Source of the DNA: Streptomyces sp. NBC_00525
Lineage (GTDB): Bacteria > Actinomycetota > Actinomycetes > Streptomycetales > Streptomycetaceae
Assembly: GCF_036346595.1 (NCBI RefSeq)
Contig: NZ_CP107834.1
Location: 4,712,001-4,776,000, forward strand
Length of the DNA stretch: 64,000 nt
Direction: 5' to 3'
In this document: piece after piece, positions 34,008 to 42,476 of the stretch
How positions within the stretch are numbered: the stretch's first letter is position 1
Layout: each line of letters opens with the position of its first letter
The notes under the pieces: model-generated
The model's database searches: none
Told to the model about the DNA's origin: nothing
What the model saw: the letters and a program-made list of their open reading frames with translations, nothing else
Program-made: the position numbers and the translations under genes

Positions 34008-35383
34008 CGCCCGCCCTCCGCGACCGGCGCCACGATCCCCGCGTCCGCCTCCTGCGGCGCCGGTCTGCGGGCCAGATCGCTCACCCGGATCAGCAGGGCC
34101 ACGATGATCCAGTTGGTGACCACGGACGAACCGCCCTGCGCCAGGAACGGCATCGCCATCCCGGTCAGCGGGATCAGCCCCATCACCCCGCCCGCGATCA
34201 CGAACACCTGGAGCGCCAGGATCGACGCCAGCCCGATCGCCAGCAGCCGTCCGAACGCGTCGCGCAGGGCGAGCCCGGCCCGGAACCCGCGCGCCACCAG
34301 CAGCGCGTACAGCAGGAACACCGCCGTCAGGCCGACGTACCCCAGCTCCTCGCCGGCCGTCGCCAGGATGAAGTCGGACTTGGCGGCGAACCCGATGAGG
34401 ACGGAGTGCCCGAGGCCGAGCCCCGTACCGAGCATCCCGCCGGCCGCGAACGCGAACAGCGACTGGGCGAGCTGGCCCGGCCCCCGCCCGGCGTCGATCG
34501 AGGCGAACGGATCGAGCCAGTCCTGCACCCGGCTGTGCACATGCGGTTCGAACGAGCCCACCACGAACGCGCCGACCGCCGCGAGCAGCAGCCCCACCGC
34601 GATCCAGCCGGTCCGGCCGGTCGCCACGTACAGCAGGATCACGAACAGGCCGAAGAACAGCAGCGAGGTGCCCAGATCGCGTTCCAGGACCAGCACCCCG
34701 ACACTGATCAGCCAGATGGCCACGATCGGCCCGAGCACCCGCCCGGTGGGCAGTTGGAGCCGCCAGATCCTGCGCCCGGTGTACGCGAGGGCGTTGCTGT
34801 TGGCCGCGAGGTAGGCGGCGAAGAACACCGCGAGCAGGATCTTGGCGAACTCGCCCGGCTGGAAGGAGAACCCGGCGACCCTGATCCAGATCTTCGCCCC
34901 GTTCACCGCCGGGAAGAAGATGGGCACGATCATCAGGACGAGGGCGGCGGCGACCGAGAGATACGCGTAGCGCTGGAGCACCCGGTGGTCGCGCAGGAAC
35001 ACCACCACCGCGATGAAGAACGCGACGCCGATCGTGGACCAGATCAGCTGCGTCGTCGCCGCCCGGTCGCCCGGCGTCTCCAGGTCCAGCCGGTAGATCA
35101 GCACCAGGCCCAGCCCGTTGAGCAGCACCGCGATCGGCAGCAGCAGCGGATCGGCGTACGGGGCGCGCAGCCGCACCGCGAGATGGGCCAGCAGCGCGAG
35201 CAGCCCCAGACCGCCCGCGTACCCCGCGACATCGGGCGGGACCGCGTCGTCGTGGGCGAGACCGACCGCGGCGTAGCCGTAGACGGAGATCAGGACGGCC
35301 CCGATGAGGAGCGAGAGTTCCACGCCGCGCCGCCTGGGCAGGCGCGGTTCGGGCGGGCGCGCGTCCGCCGTCGATGCGGTCAT
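34004..35383 (-). CDS. FtsW/RodA/SpoVE (SEDS) peptidoglycan glycosyltransferase
   Basis: Polytopic membrane protein of 459 aa with about ten helices that polymerises lipid II. SEDS landmarks: NGAKIWIRVAGFSFQPGEFAKI, LERDLGTSLLFF, KSDFILATAGEELGY and a late LPFLAQGGSS-like motif (MPFLAQGGSSVVTN). I chose the ATG at 35383 (MTASTADA); a TTG 9 nt upstream is also in frame. Stop overlaps the PBP2 start. Confidence 0.95.
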   Translation of the reverse strand: MTASTADARPPEPRLPRRRGVELSLLIGAVLISVYGYAAVGLAHDDAVPPDVAGYAGGLGLLALLAHLAVRLRAPYADPLLLPIAVLLNGLGLVLIYRLDLETPGDRAATTQLIWSTIGVAFFIAVVVFLRDHRVLQRYAYLSVAAALVLMIVPIFFPAVNGAKIWIRVAGFSFQPGEFAKILLAVFFAAYLAANSNALAYTGRRIWRLQLPTGRVLGPIVAIWLISVGVLVLERDLGTSLLFFGLFVILLYVATGRTGWIAVGLLLAAVGAFVVGSFEPHVHSRVQDWLDPFASIDAGRGPGQLAQSLFAFAAGGMLGTGLGLGHSVLIGFAAKSDFILATAGEELGYVGLTAVFLLYALLVARGFRAGLALRDAFGRLLAIGLASILALQVFVIAGGVMGLIPLTGMAMPFLAQGGSSVVTNWIIVALLIRVSDLARRPAPQEADAGIVAPVAEGGR

Positions 35384-35453
35384 GCCCCGCAACGTAGCAA
35401 GAGGTGGGGGTTATGTCGGTCATGTCAGGACGCGGAGCCGCCGGGTGCGGGGC

Positions 35454-36749
35454 TCACGGCGGCTCCGGGGTGTCCGGGCCCGGATAGGGAGGCAGCGCCA
35501 GCCGGGCCACCGCCCCGCCGTCCGGCGCGTCGGCGAAGGACAGTTCGGCGCCCATCACCGCGGCCTGGCCGGCCGCGATGGTCAGCCCCAGGCCGTGCCC
35601 CCGGGCACCGCCCTCGGTACGGAAGCGCTGCGGGCCGCCCGTCGTCAGGTACTCCGGGAAGCCGTCGCCGTGGTCCCGTACGGTCACCACCGGCCCGTCC
35701 ACCGTCAGCACCACGGGCGGCCTGCCGTGCCGGTGCGCGTTGGAGATCAGATTGCCCAGGACGCGTTCCAGGCGCCGCTTGTCCGTCTCGACGCGCACCG
35801 GCTCCCCGGTCACCTCGACCAGGGTGCCGGTGCCGCGCGCCACCCGTGCGGCGAGCGGGGCCAGCTCGTGGACGTCCAGATCGACCTGCTCGGTGCGGGC
35901 GTCCAGGCGGGAGATCTCCAGCAGATCCTCCGTCAGGTCCCGCAGGGCGCGGGCCCGGTCCTGCACCAGTTCGGACGGCCGGCCCGGCGGCAGCAGCTCG
36001 GCGGCGGCCGACAGGCCGGTCAGCGGGGTGCGCAGCTCGTGCGCCACATCGGCCGTGAACCGCTGCTCGGCCTGGAGCTTGCGCTGGAGCGCCGACGCCA
36101 TGGTGTCGAGCGCCCCGGCGACGACGGCGACCTCGTCCTGCCGGCGCGCCGGGTCCGCCGTGCGCGGGTCGTCGACGCGGGCGTCCAGGTCGCCCGCCCC
36201 GATCCGCCGGGCCACCAGCGCGGTCTGGTGCAGCCGCCGGGTGACCCGGGTGACGGCGAACGCCCCGACCAGCAGCGTGGCGGCGATCGCCAGCAGCGAG
36301 GAGCCGATGATCGCCCCGTCCAGGCCGTTGATCGTCCGGGCGCTCTGGCTGTAGTCGGACCAGGCCGCCAGCGCCCGCCCGCCGTCCGCCGGGGCCGCCG
36401 CCCACATCACCGGCCGTCCCCGGAGCCGGCCGACCATCGTGCCCCGCCGGCCGCCCGCCGCCAGCGCCCGCAGCGGACGGGGCAGCTCCGGCGGGTCGAC
36501 GCCGGAGCGCGGTGGCAGTGCCTCACCGGCCTCGTAGGCGCGGGACACCTCCGTCAGCCGGGTCAGCGACTTCTCGCGGGCGTGGCCCACCGTCTGGCGG
36601 GTCACGGCCGTGTGCACCAGGACGCCCAGGAGCGCGGCGAGCGCACAGCACATCACCGTGATGAACACGGCGGCCTTCCAGGTCAGCGTCGCCGTCCAGG
36701 CGGGCAGCCGGGGCCGCCGCCCACCCCGCCCGGCCGCCCGGTGGCTCAC
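35454..36749 (-). CDS. Orphan sensor histidine kinase (CseC-like)
   Basis: Membrane kinase of 431 aa. Two TM helices (about 28-49 and 146-166) flank an extracytoplasmic sensor of about 95 residues, followed by HAMP, HisKA (VAHELRTP, His about 237), N box NLISNAHRHG and ATP motifs DHGDGFPE and GHGLGLTI. The layout resembles CseC of the SigE cell-envelope system. It follows a lipoprotein gene (GTGA overlap), as a CseA-like gene would, but no response regulator is encoded nearby, so it is an orphan. Confidence 0.9.
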   Translation of the reverse strand: MSHRAAGRGGRRPRLPAWTATLTWKAAVFITVMCCALAALLGVLVHTAVTRQTVGHAREKSLTRLTEVSRAYEAGEALPPRSGVDPPELPRPLRALAAGGRRGTMVGRLRGRPVMWAAAPADGGRALAAWSDYSQSARTINGLDGAIIGSSLLAIAATLLVGAFAVTRVTRRLHQTALVARRIGAGDLDARVDDPRTADPARRQDEVAVVAGALDTMASALQRKLQAEQRFTADVAHELRTPLTGLSAAAELLPPGRPSELVQDRARALRDLTEDLLEISRLDARTEQVDLDVHELAPLAARVARGTGTLVEVTGEPVRVETDKRRLERVLGNLISNAHRHGRPPVVLTVDGPVVTVRDHGDGFPEYLTTGGPQRFRTEGGARGHGLGLTIAAGQAAVMGAELSFADAPDGGAVARLALPPYPGPDTPEPP

Positions 36750-37477
36750 CTGCGCTCCCCGGAGACCGAGGCGGTGGGCCGGGGCGGGCGCGAGGCCGAG
36801 GGGCGCGGGACCGGCGGGCGGGGCCGGGCCTCACCGGTGCGCAGGATCTCGTCCTGCGTCGGCAGCATCGCCCGCTGCCGGTCGTCCCAGGACCACGCCG
36901 TGCGGTACTCGTAGCCCGTGATCCCGGACGGCGCCCGCATGATCAGGTCCCGCCCGGCCAGCTGCACGCTGATCACCGCGTCCGAGGTGGACATGATCCG
37001 GGTCAGCCCGCCGGACTCCGGCATGTACACGCGCACCGAGAGCTGGCGGCCCGGCATGCGGACGGCGAGGACCATCTCGTCCCGGCCGTCCCCGGTCAGG
37101 TCGCGGAAGTAGGGCGGCAGCACCGGGCAGGAGCGCGGCGTGCTCGCACAGGCGCGGACCGCCGCCACCGTCCGCGCCGGCAGGTCGTCGGAGGCGCCGG
37201 TCCGGTCCGGCGGTGCCGTGAGGCCCGCCCGCACCACCGCCACCGGGTCCAGCCGGCGCACATCGCCGCCCGGCACCCGGATGCCGGGAACCCGCGCGGT
37301 CTCGCCCTCGCCGTAGTCGTAGGGGGCGGCGGAGGCCGGCGGCAGCGTCGGCCACAGGCGCACCGGCCCCACGGCGGCCGGGGCCCGCCCCGCGCTCCGC
37401 AGCTCCCCGCCCGTGCCGCAGCCGGCCAGCAGCAGGGCACCGGCGACGGTCACCAGGGCGGTCGGCCGCGCGCGCAT
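36746..37477 (-). CDS. Lipoprotein coupled to the sensor kinase (CseA-like position)
   Basis: Secreted lipoprotein of 243 aa with lipobox LLAGC (Cys20), then a domain containing FRDLTGDGRDEMVLAVRMPG (an FG-GAP-like Ca-binding-type repeat) and a Pro/Arg-rich tail. Stop overlaps the kinase start. By analogy with CseA it may tune the kinase from outside the membrane; this is inference from position. GGAGGAAG precedes the ATG. Confidence 0.85.
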   Translation of the reverse strand: MRARPTALVTVAGALLLAGCGTGGELRSAGRAPAAVGPVRLWPTLPPASAAPYDYGEGETARVPGIRVPGGDVRRLDPVAVVRAGLTAPPDRTGASDDLPARTVAAVRACASTPRSCPVLPPYFRDLTGDGRDEMVLAVRMPGRQLSVRVYMPESGGLTRIMSTSDAVISVQLAGRDLIMRAPSGITGYEYRTAWSWDDRQRAMLPTQDEILRTGEARPRPPVPRPSASRPPRPTASVSGERR

Positions 37478-37609
37478 GACTTCCTCCGATCCCGAACCCG
37501 AGGGACGGGTGAACCCGTGGGATGGGCGAACCCGTCCCGCCGACCTTATTCGGAAGAAAGTCCCTTATGTGTATTCAGTGCCGGTATGCGCTTCGCGCTG
37601 ACCCGGCCG

Positions 37610-37936
37610 TCACTGCTGGTACGGGTTCTGCCCCTGGCCCGGCGCGCCCGGTGCGTACCCCGGCTGCGGCGTCCCGCCGAACGGGTTGCCGTCCTGCGAC
37701 GCCATGTGCTGGGACAGCAGCTGATCGGCCTGCTCCGCGGGTATCCGCTGCTCGCCGCCGCAGAACGTGCACTGCGTGGCGAACTTCGTCGAGATCGGGA
37801 ACAGCGGCACGAAGAACAGCGTGAACTTCGTGATCCGCTTGCGCAGCGTGTGCGCCGCCGGATTCCCGCACCAGCCGCACACCAGCGTCAGGATCGCCAG
37901 CTGGTACAGATAACCCCGCGTACCGAAAATGATCAT
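37610..37936 (-). CDS. Zinc-ribbon protein
   Basis: Small protein of 108 aa. Two CxxC knuckles (VCGWCGN and TQCTFCGGE) make a zinc ribbon, split by a hydrophobic stretch (ITKFTLFFVPLFPIS) that may be a membrane helix. The tail is Gly/Pro/Gln-rich. The ATG at 37936 has GGAAGG upstream and overlaps the stop of the HEAT-repeat gene, so the two are coupled. Confidence 0.85.
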   Translation of the reverse strand: MIIFGTRGYLYQLAILTLVCGWCGNPAAHTLRKRITKFTLFFVPLFPISTKFATQCTFCGGEQRIPAEQADQLLSQHMASQDGNPFGGTPQPGYAPGAPGQGQNPYQQ

Positions 37937-40044
37937 GTGGGTTCCTTCCCCGTCTTCCCCGCGAGCGCCCGGCGGCACAGCGCCAGCAGCTTCTCGTCCG
38001 TGTACGTGTCATGGCTGCCGTGCACCCCGTCGGTGGCGTTGTGACGGCGTACGGAGGCGAGTTCGGCCCGCAGCACCCGCGCCGCGTCCGGCTCCGCACC
38101 GGCGGGTCTCATCCGCGCCAGGCACTCCGCCACCCGGACCCGGACGTGCCGGTTCTCCTCCCAGGCCGCCAGCAGCACCGGAAGGGACTCGGCGGCCCGC
38201 CCGGAAACCTCCCACAGCGCGATCGCCGCGTCCACCCGCAGCCACAGCTCCCGGTGGCGCAGCAGCCCCCGCAGCCGGGGCACGGCCGTCGCCGCCCGCT
38301 CGCCCAGACCGCCCAGCGCGTCCGCCGCCGCACGCCGCGCGTACACGTTGTCCGCCCTCAGCCCGCCCAGCAGCGCGGGCAGCACCGCCTCGGCGTCCCC
38401 CTCCACCGCCCACAGCGCCCCGGCCGCCTCGACCGCCTCCTGCGAGCCGTCGCCCCGCACCAGCCGCCGCAGCTCGGGAACCGCGCAGCCGGCCGCGGGC
38501 CCGAACGCGGCGAGGGCCCGCAGCGCCGCCGTACGCAGCCACTCGCCCCGGACCTCCGGCGCCTCGCGCAGCACCCGCAGCACCTCCGGCGCGGCCTCGC
38601 CCGCCCGCAGCGCCGTGAGCCCGCTCAGCAGCGGGCCGACCCGGTCGTACGCCCGCTCGTCCAGCGCCGCACCGGCCAGCCGGCGCCGCAGCACCCCGGC
38701 CAGCGGCCGGGCCACCTCGCCCAGCCGCGCGATGCCCGGCCCCACGTCGTACGGCACCAGCGGCTCGTCCAGGGCCGCCGCCAGGACCGGCAGGGCGCGG
38801 GCATCGCCCAGCCGGGCCAGGGCCCGCGCCGCGCCGCCCAGCTGGGTGCGCCCGTCCGGCCACCGCCTGACCCAGCCGGCCGGGTCCGCCGCGACCTGTT
38901 CCGCCAGCGCCTCCGCCGCCGGGGCGGCCAGCCCGAACAGCCCCTCCAGCACATGCGCGGCGGCCTCGGCCAGCTTCGGCTCCGGTGCGGCGAGCTGCTC
39001 GCCCACCAGCCGGACCAGCTCCGTGTACGAGCCCCGCCAGCCGCCGATCAGCCCGTTGGCCATGCGCACCGCGTCGACGCGCTGCCAGGGGTCGGGGCTG
39101 CGCAGCTGGTCGGCGAGGAGCACCGTCCGGTCCGCGACCCGGTCGTCCAGCCCGGCGTGCAGGGTGCGCAGCAGATCGGCGGTCCAGGGCGCCGTCCGTC
39201 CGGCGCTCTCCTCGGTGGACAGCGCCCGGATCTGCCCCAGCAGCGTCACCGGGGCGGCCTCGGCGGCGGACCCGGCCGGCTCCGCGCCGCGCGTCCTGGG
39301 CCCGCCCGGACCGGGGGAGGCGCGCAGCTCGTCCAGCAGCCCGGTGACCACGGGCACCACATCGCCGGGCAGCGCGCGCGGTGCGCAGCGGGCCAGCTGG
39401 GCCAGGGCGGCGAGCCGCAGCCCCGGCGGGTTGGCCTCGGCGACCAGCCGGCCCAGCCAGTCACCGACCGCCCCGGCCAGCGGGCGGTGGCGCAGCGCCA
39501 GCCGTCCGGCCGCCTCGACCAGCGCCAGCCGTACCTCCTCGTCCCGCTCCGCCGCCTGCCGGGCCCGCAGCAGGGCCAGCACCCTGGCGGGGTCGTCGTG
39601 CAGGGCGGCCAGGGCGAGCGGGGCGCTCTGCCGTACGCCCGGATCGTCGTCGGCCAGCAGTCCGAAGAAGACGCCGGCGCCCGCCGAGACGGCCGCCGCC
39701 GCCATCGCGTAGTTGGCCGCGCCCTCCGCCTCGTCCTCGCCGAGCTCCGCCTCGTCGTCCTCGCCGAGGTCGATGCCGCCGATGCTGGTCAGCAGCTCGA
39801 CTATGTCGCCCCGGTCCGGGACGGCGGGGTCGGTGACCAGCTCCAGCAGGAAGGGGATGCAGGCGAGCGTGCACGGATAGACGTCGCCCTGGTGGTGCAC
39901 CGCCCCGTACATCCCGTCCAGGGCGCGTTCGCGTTCCGCCGGATCGGGGGACGCCAGCCCCCGCAGCAGGGCGGGCACATCGTCCGCCGGCCCGTAGGCA
40001 TGCTCCATCGAGGCCCAGTCGACCTCGTCGATCCCCGCGAACAC
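37933..40044 (-). CDS. HEAT-repeat protein
   Basis: Large soluble protein of 703 aa made of helical hairpins. Recognisable repeats include DDPGVRQSAPLALAALHDD, SPDPWQRVDAVRMANGL, EWLRTAALRALAAFG, NVYARRAAADALGGLGE and LWLRVDAAIALWEVSG. No catalytic domain is seen; such proteins are scaffolds. GTG start at 40044 (VFAGIDEVDW) behind GGAGGCGATG. Upstream of and overlapping the zinc-ribbon gene. Confidence 0.88.
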   Translation of the reverse strand: MFAGIDEVDWASMEHAYGPADDVPALLRGLASPDPAERERALDGMYGAVHHQGDVYPCTLACIPFLLELVTDPAVPDRGDIVELLTSIGGIDLGEDDEAELGEDEAEGAANYAMAAAAVSAGAGVFFGLLADDDPGVRQSAPLALAALHDDPARVLALLRARQAAERDEEVRLALVEAAGRLALRHRPLAGAVGDWLGRLVAEANPPGLRLAALAQLARCAPRALPGDVVPVVTGLLDELRASPGPGGPRTRGAEPAGSAAEAAPVTLLGQIRALSTEESAGRTAPWTADLLRTLHAGLDDRVADRTVLLADQLRSPDPWQRVDAVRMANGLIGGWRGSYTELVRLVGEQLAAPEPKLAEAAAHVLEGLFGLAAPAAEALAEQVAADPAGWVRRWPDGRTQLGGAARALARLGDARALPVLAAALDEPLVPYDVGPGIARLGEVARPLAGVLRRRLAGAALDERAYDRVGPLLSGLTALRAGEAAPEVLRVLREAPEVRGEWLRTAALRALAAFGPAAGCAVPELRRLVRGDGSQEAVEAAGALWAVEGDAEAVLPALLGGLRADNVYARRAAADALGGLGERAATAVPRLRGLLRHRELWLRVDAAIALWEVSGRAAESLPVLLAAWEENRHVRVRVAECLARMRPAGAEPDAARVLRAELASVRRHNATDGVHGSHDTYTDEKLLALCRRALAGKTGKEPT

Positions 40045-40228
40045 GCCATCGCCTCCCCGCCGACGTCACGCAAGCAGTGTCTGCGCAGAGTGTGCACCAC
40101 GGGCCGGACAATCCGACCACTCCCCGCAAGCATTTGCCCTGCGGCATGACAAGACTCCCGCGGGTGCGGTATGGCTGCGGTGTGAACCGGCCAACCTGGG
40201 CGCGCTGTCCGGGGCGCGGGGAACGCCG

Positions 40229-41122
40229 CTACGGTGCCGGGATCGGGCAGGACCGGGCGGGATCGGACAGCGGCGCCAGCAGATCGCCGTACCGGTCCAG
40301 CCGGCCGGCCAGGTCGCCCGCGAGGAAGACCAGATCACCGGGGGAGCGGCAGCCCTCGATCTCCGCCCAGGTCACCGGCGCCGACACGGACGGCTCGGGC
40401 CGGGCGCGCAGCGTGTAGGGCGTGGCGGTCGTCTTGGCCGCGGCGTTCTGGCTGAAGTCCACGAACACCTTGCCCGGCCGCAGCGCCCGCCGCATCCGGT
40501 GCACCACCAGATCCCCCAGCTCCCGTTCCGCGCGGACGGCGAGGCCCTTCGCGTACGCCGACACCGCCGCCGAGTCCGTGGGGGTGATCGGGACCAGCAG
40601 ATGCAGGCCCTTGGAGCCGGAGGTCTTCCCGTACGCCGTCAGGCCGTCCTCCGCCAGCCGCTCCCGCAGCCAGAGCGCGACCCGGCAGCACTCCACGACC
40701 GTCGCGGGCGCTCCGGGGTCGAGGTCGAACACCAGCCGGTCGGCCACGGCGGGGGTCGCGGCCCGCCACTGCGGGGTGTGGAACTCCACCACCAGGTTGG
40801 CGGCCCACATCAGCGAGGCCAGATCCTGGACGACCACCTGCTCGGACGGCTCGCTCGCGCGGTGCGGCACCGGGGTCCGGTGTACCCAGGACGGCGTACC
40901 GGGCGGCGGGTTCTTGGTGAAGAACCGCTGTCCCTGCGGGCCGTCCGGATAACGCAGGAACGACACCGGGCGGTCCCGCAGCTGGGCGAGCAGCACCTCG
41001 GACGCCGTGGTCGCGTAGTAGTGCAGCACCTCGCCCTTCGTGGTGCCGGTGGCCGGATACAGCACCTTGTCCAGGTTGCTCAGGGACAGGCGTCGCCCCT
41101 CCACCTCCGTGATCGGCGTCAT
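40229..41122 (-). CDS. LigD-type DNA polymerase/primase domain (NHEJ)
   Basis: Stand-alone polymerase domain of 297 aa related to the LigD PolDom (archaeo-eukaryotic primase fold). Catalytic Asp pair in LVFDLDPG, conserved His in GKTSGSKGLHLLVP, and VFVDFSQNAAAKTT. It fills gaps with ribo- or deoxynucleotides during end joining. No ligase or phosphoesterase domain is attached. Start ATG 41122 (MTPITEVEGRRL) lacks a good ribosome site, so it may be leaderless; the frame is open to 41197. Divergent from ku. Confidence 0.92.
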   Translation of the reverse strand: MTPITEVEGRRLSLSNLDKVLYPATGTTKGEVLHYYATTASEVLLAQLRDRPVSFLRYPDGPQGQRFFTKNPPPGTPSWVHRTPVPHRASEPSEQVVVQDLASLMWAANLVVEFHTPQWRAATPAVADRLVFDLDPGAPATVVECCRVALWLRERLAEDGLTAYGKTSGSKGLHLLVPITPTDSAAVSAYAKGLAVRAERELGDLVVHRMRRALRPGKVFVDFSQNAAAKTTATPYTLRARPEPSVSAPVTWAEIEGCRSPGDLVFLAGDLAGRLDRYGDLLAPLSDPARSCPIPAP

Positions 41123-41208
41123 ACGATAAGAATCACACGCAAAAGGGATTTTCTTCGCCTCTCCGCTACCCGCGACTACCCGCACCTTCCGACCCAAGGG
41201 GTGAACCG

Positions 41209-42270
41209 GTGAGATCCATCTGGAACGGCGCCATCTCCTTCGGGCTGGTCAGCATCCCGATCAAGCTGGTCAACGCCACCGAGAACCACTCGATCTCGTT
41301 CCGGCAGATCCACACCGAGGACGGCGGCCGCATCCGCTACCGCAAGGTGTGCGAGCTGGACGGGGAGGAGGTGACGTCCGCCGAGATCGGCAAGGCGTAC
41401 GAGGACGCCGACGGCACGATGATCCCGATCACCGACGAGGATCTGAGCCGGCTGCCGCTGCCCACCGCCAAGACCATCGAGATCGTCGCCTTCGTCCCGG
41501 CCGACGCGATCGACCCGCTCCAGATGGACGCGGCCTACTACCTCTCCGCCAACGGCGTACCGGCGGCCAAGCCGTACACCCTGCTGCGCGAGGCCCTGAA
41601 GCGGAGCCGCAAGGTGGCCCTCGCCAAGTACGCCCTGCGCGGGCGCGAGCGGCTGGGCATGCTGCGCGTGGTGGACGACGTGATCGCCATGCACGGACTG
41701 CTCTGGCCGGACGAGATCCGGGCGCCCGAGGGCGTCGCCCCGGAGTCCGACGTCACCGTCCGCGACGCGGAGCTGGACCTTGCGGACGCCCTGATGGACA
41801 CCCTCGGCGAGGTCGACATGGACTCGCTGCACGACGACTACCGCGAGGCCGTCGAGGAGCTGATCGCCACCAAGGCGTCCGGCGGGACCCCGGAACCGGC
41901 CGACAAGGGCGCCAAGGGCGGCGGCAAGGTCATCGACCTGATCGCGGCCCTGGAGAGCAGCGTGCGCGCCGCGAAGGAGGCACGCGGCGAGGACGAGGAC
42001 GAGGGGTCCGTCGCCGAGGTCACCTCCCTCACCGACCGCAAGAAGCCCGCACCCGACACGGGCACCGCCGAGAAGCGGGCCGCCGCCCCGAAGTCCTCCG
42101 GAACGAAGAAATCCGCCTCGGGCTCGAAGAAGACGGCGGCGAAGAAGAGCACGGCGAAGAATGGCACGGCCAAGAAGAGCACGGCGAAGAAACCGGCGGC
42201 CCGGAAGACGACCACCGGGAAACAGACGGGCTCCAAGAGCAGCACCCCCCGCAAACGCGCCTCCGCCTGA
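41209..42270 (+). CDS. ku: Ku protein (NHEJ, DNA end binding)
   Basis: Homodimeric ring protein of 353 aa that binds double-strand ends and recruits the LigD polymerase and ligase. Typical start RSIWNGAISFGLVSIPIKLV and bridge region LAKYALRGRERLGMLRVVDDVIAMHGLLW. The core is followed by about 100 extra residues ending in a Lys/Ala/Ser tail with repeated KKSTAKK units, expected to bind DNA. GTG start with AAGGGG upstream. Divergent from the polymerase gene across 86 nt. Confidence 0.96.
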   Translation: MRSIWNGAISFGLVSIPIKLVNATENHSISFRQIHTEDGGRIRYRKVCELDGEEVTSAEIGKAYEDADGTMIPITDEDLSRLPLPTAKTIEIVAFVPADAIDPLQMDAAYYLSANGVPAAKPYTLLREALKRSRKVALAKYALRGRERLGMLRVVDDVIAMHGLLWPDEIRAPEGVAPESDVTVRDAELDLADALMDTLGEVDMDSLHDDYREAVEELIATKASGGTPEPADKGAKGGGKVIDLIAALESSVRAAKEARGEDEDEGSVAEVTSLTDRKKPAPDTGTAEKRAAAPKSSGTKKSASGSKKTAAKKSTAKNGTAKKSTAKKPAARKTTTGKQTGSKSSTPRKRASA

Positions 42271-42317
42271 CCGCGTACGACCGTTGCGTGCCCCGTGCGG
42301 ACGCCCGGTAGGGTGCG

Positions 42318-42437
42318 AGACGTCGCGACTGGCGCGCACTCCTCGCGGGGTGCTCAGTGGAATCGACCACGAGGGAGCGGCACACCCCGGCGCGTCCGGG
42401 GGCGTCATGCCGGAGAGCCGTCCGCCTGGGCATCCGG
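42318..42437 (+). ncRNA. ZTP (pfl) riboswitch upstream of glyA
   Basis: All conserved blocks of the ZTP/ZMP-sensing pfl motif are present in order: GCGACTGGCG (42325-42334), AGTGGAA with the paired ACCAC (42356-42370), GGGAGCG, and CCGCCTGGGCA (42422-42432). Distances fit the two-subdomain fold. A TAGGGT -10-like box is at 42309-42314. Its target here is serine hydroxymethyltransferase, a one-carbon gene that fits folate stress sensing. Exact ends are approximate. Confidence 0.88.
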
Positions 42438-42476
42438 GTCCACGCCGCAGCCATGCGGCCGACCCGTGAGGAACCC

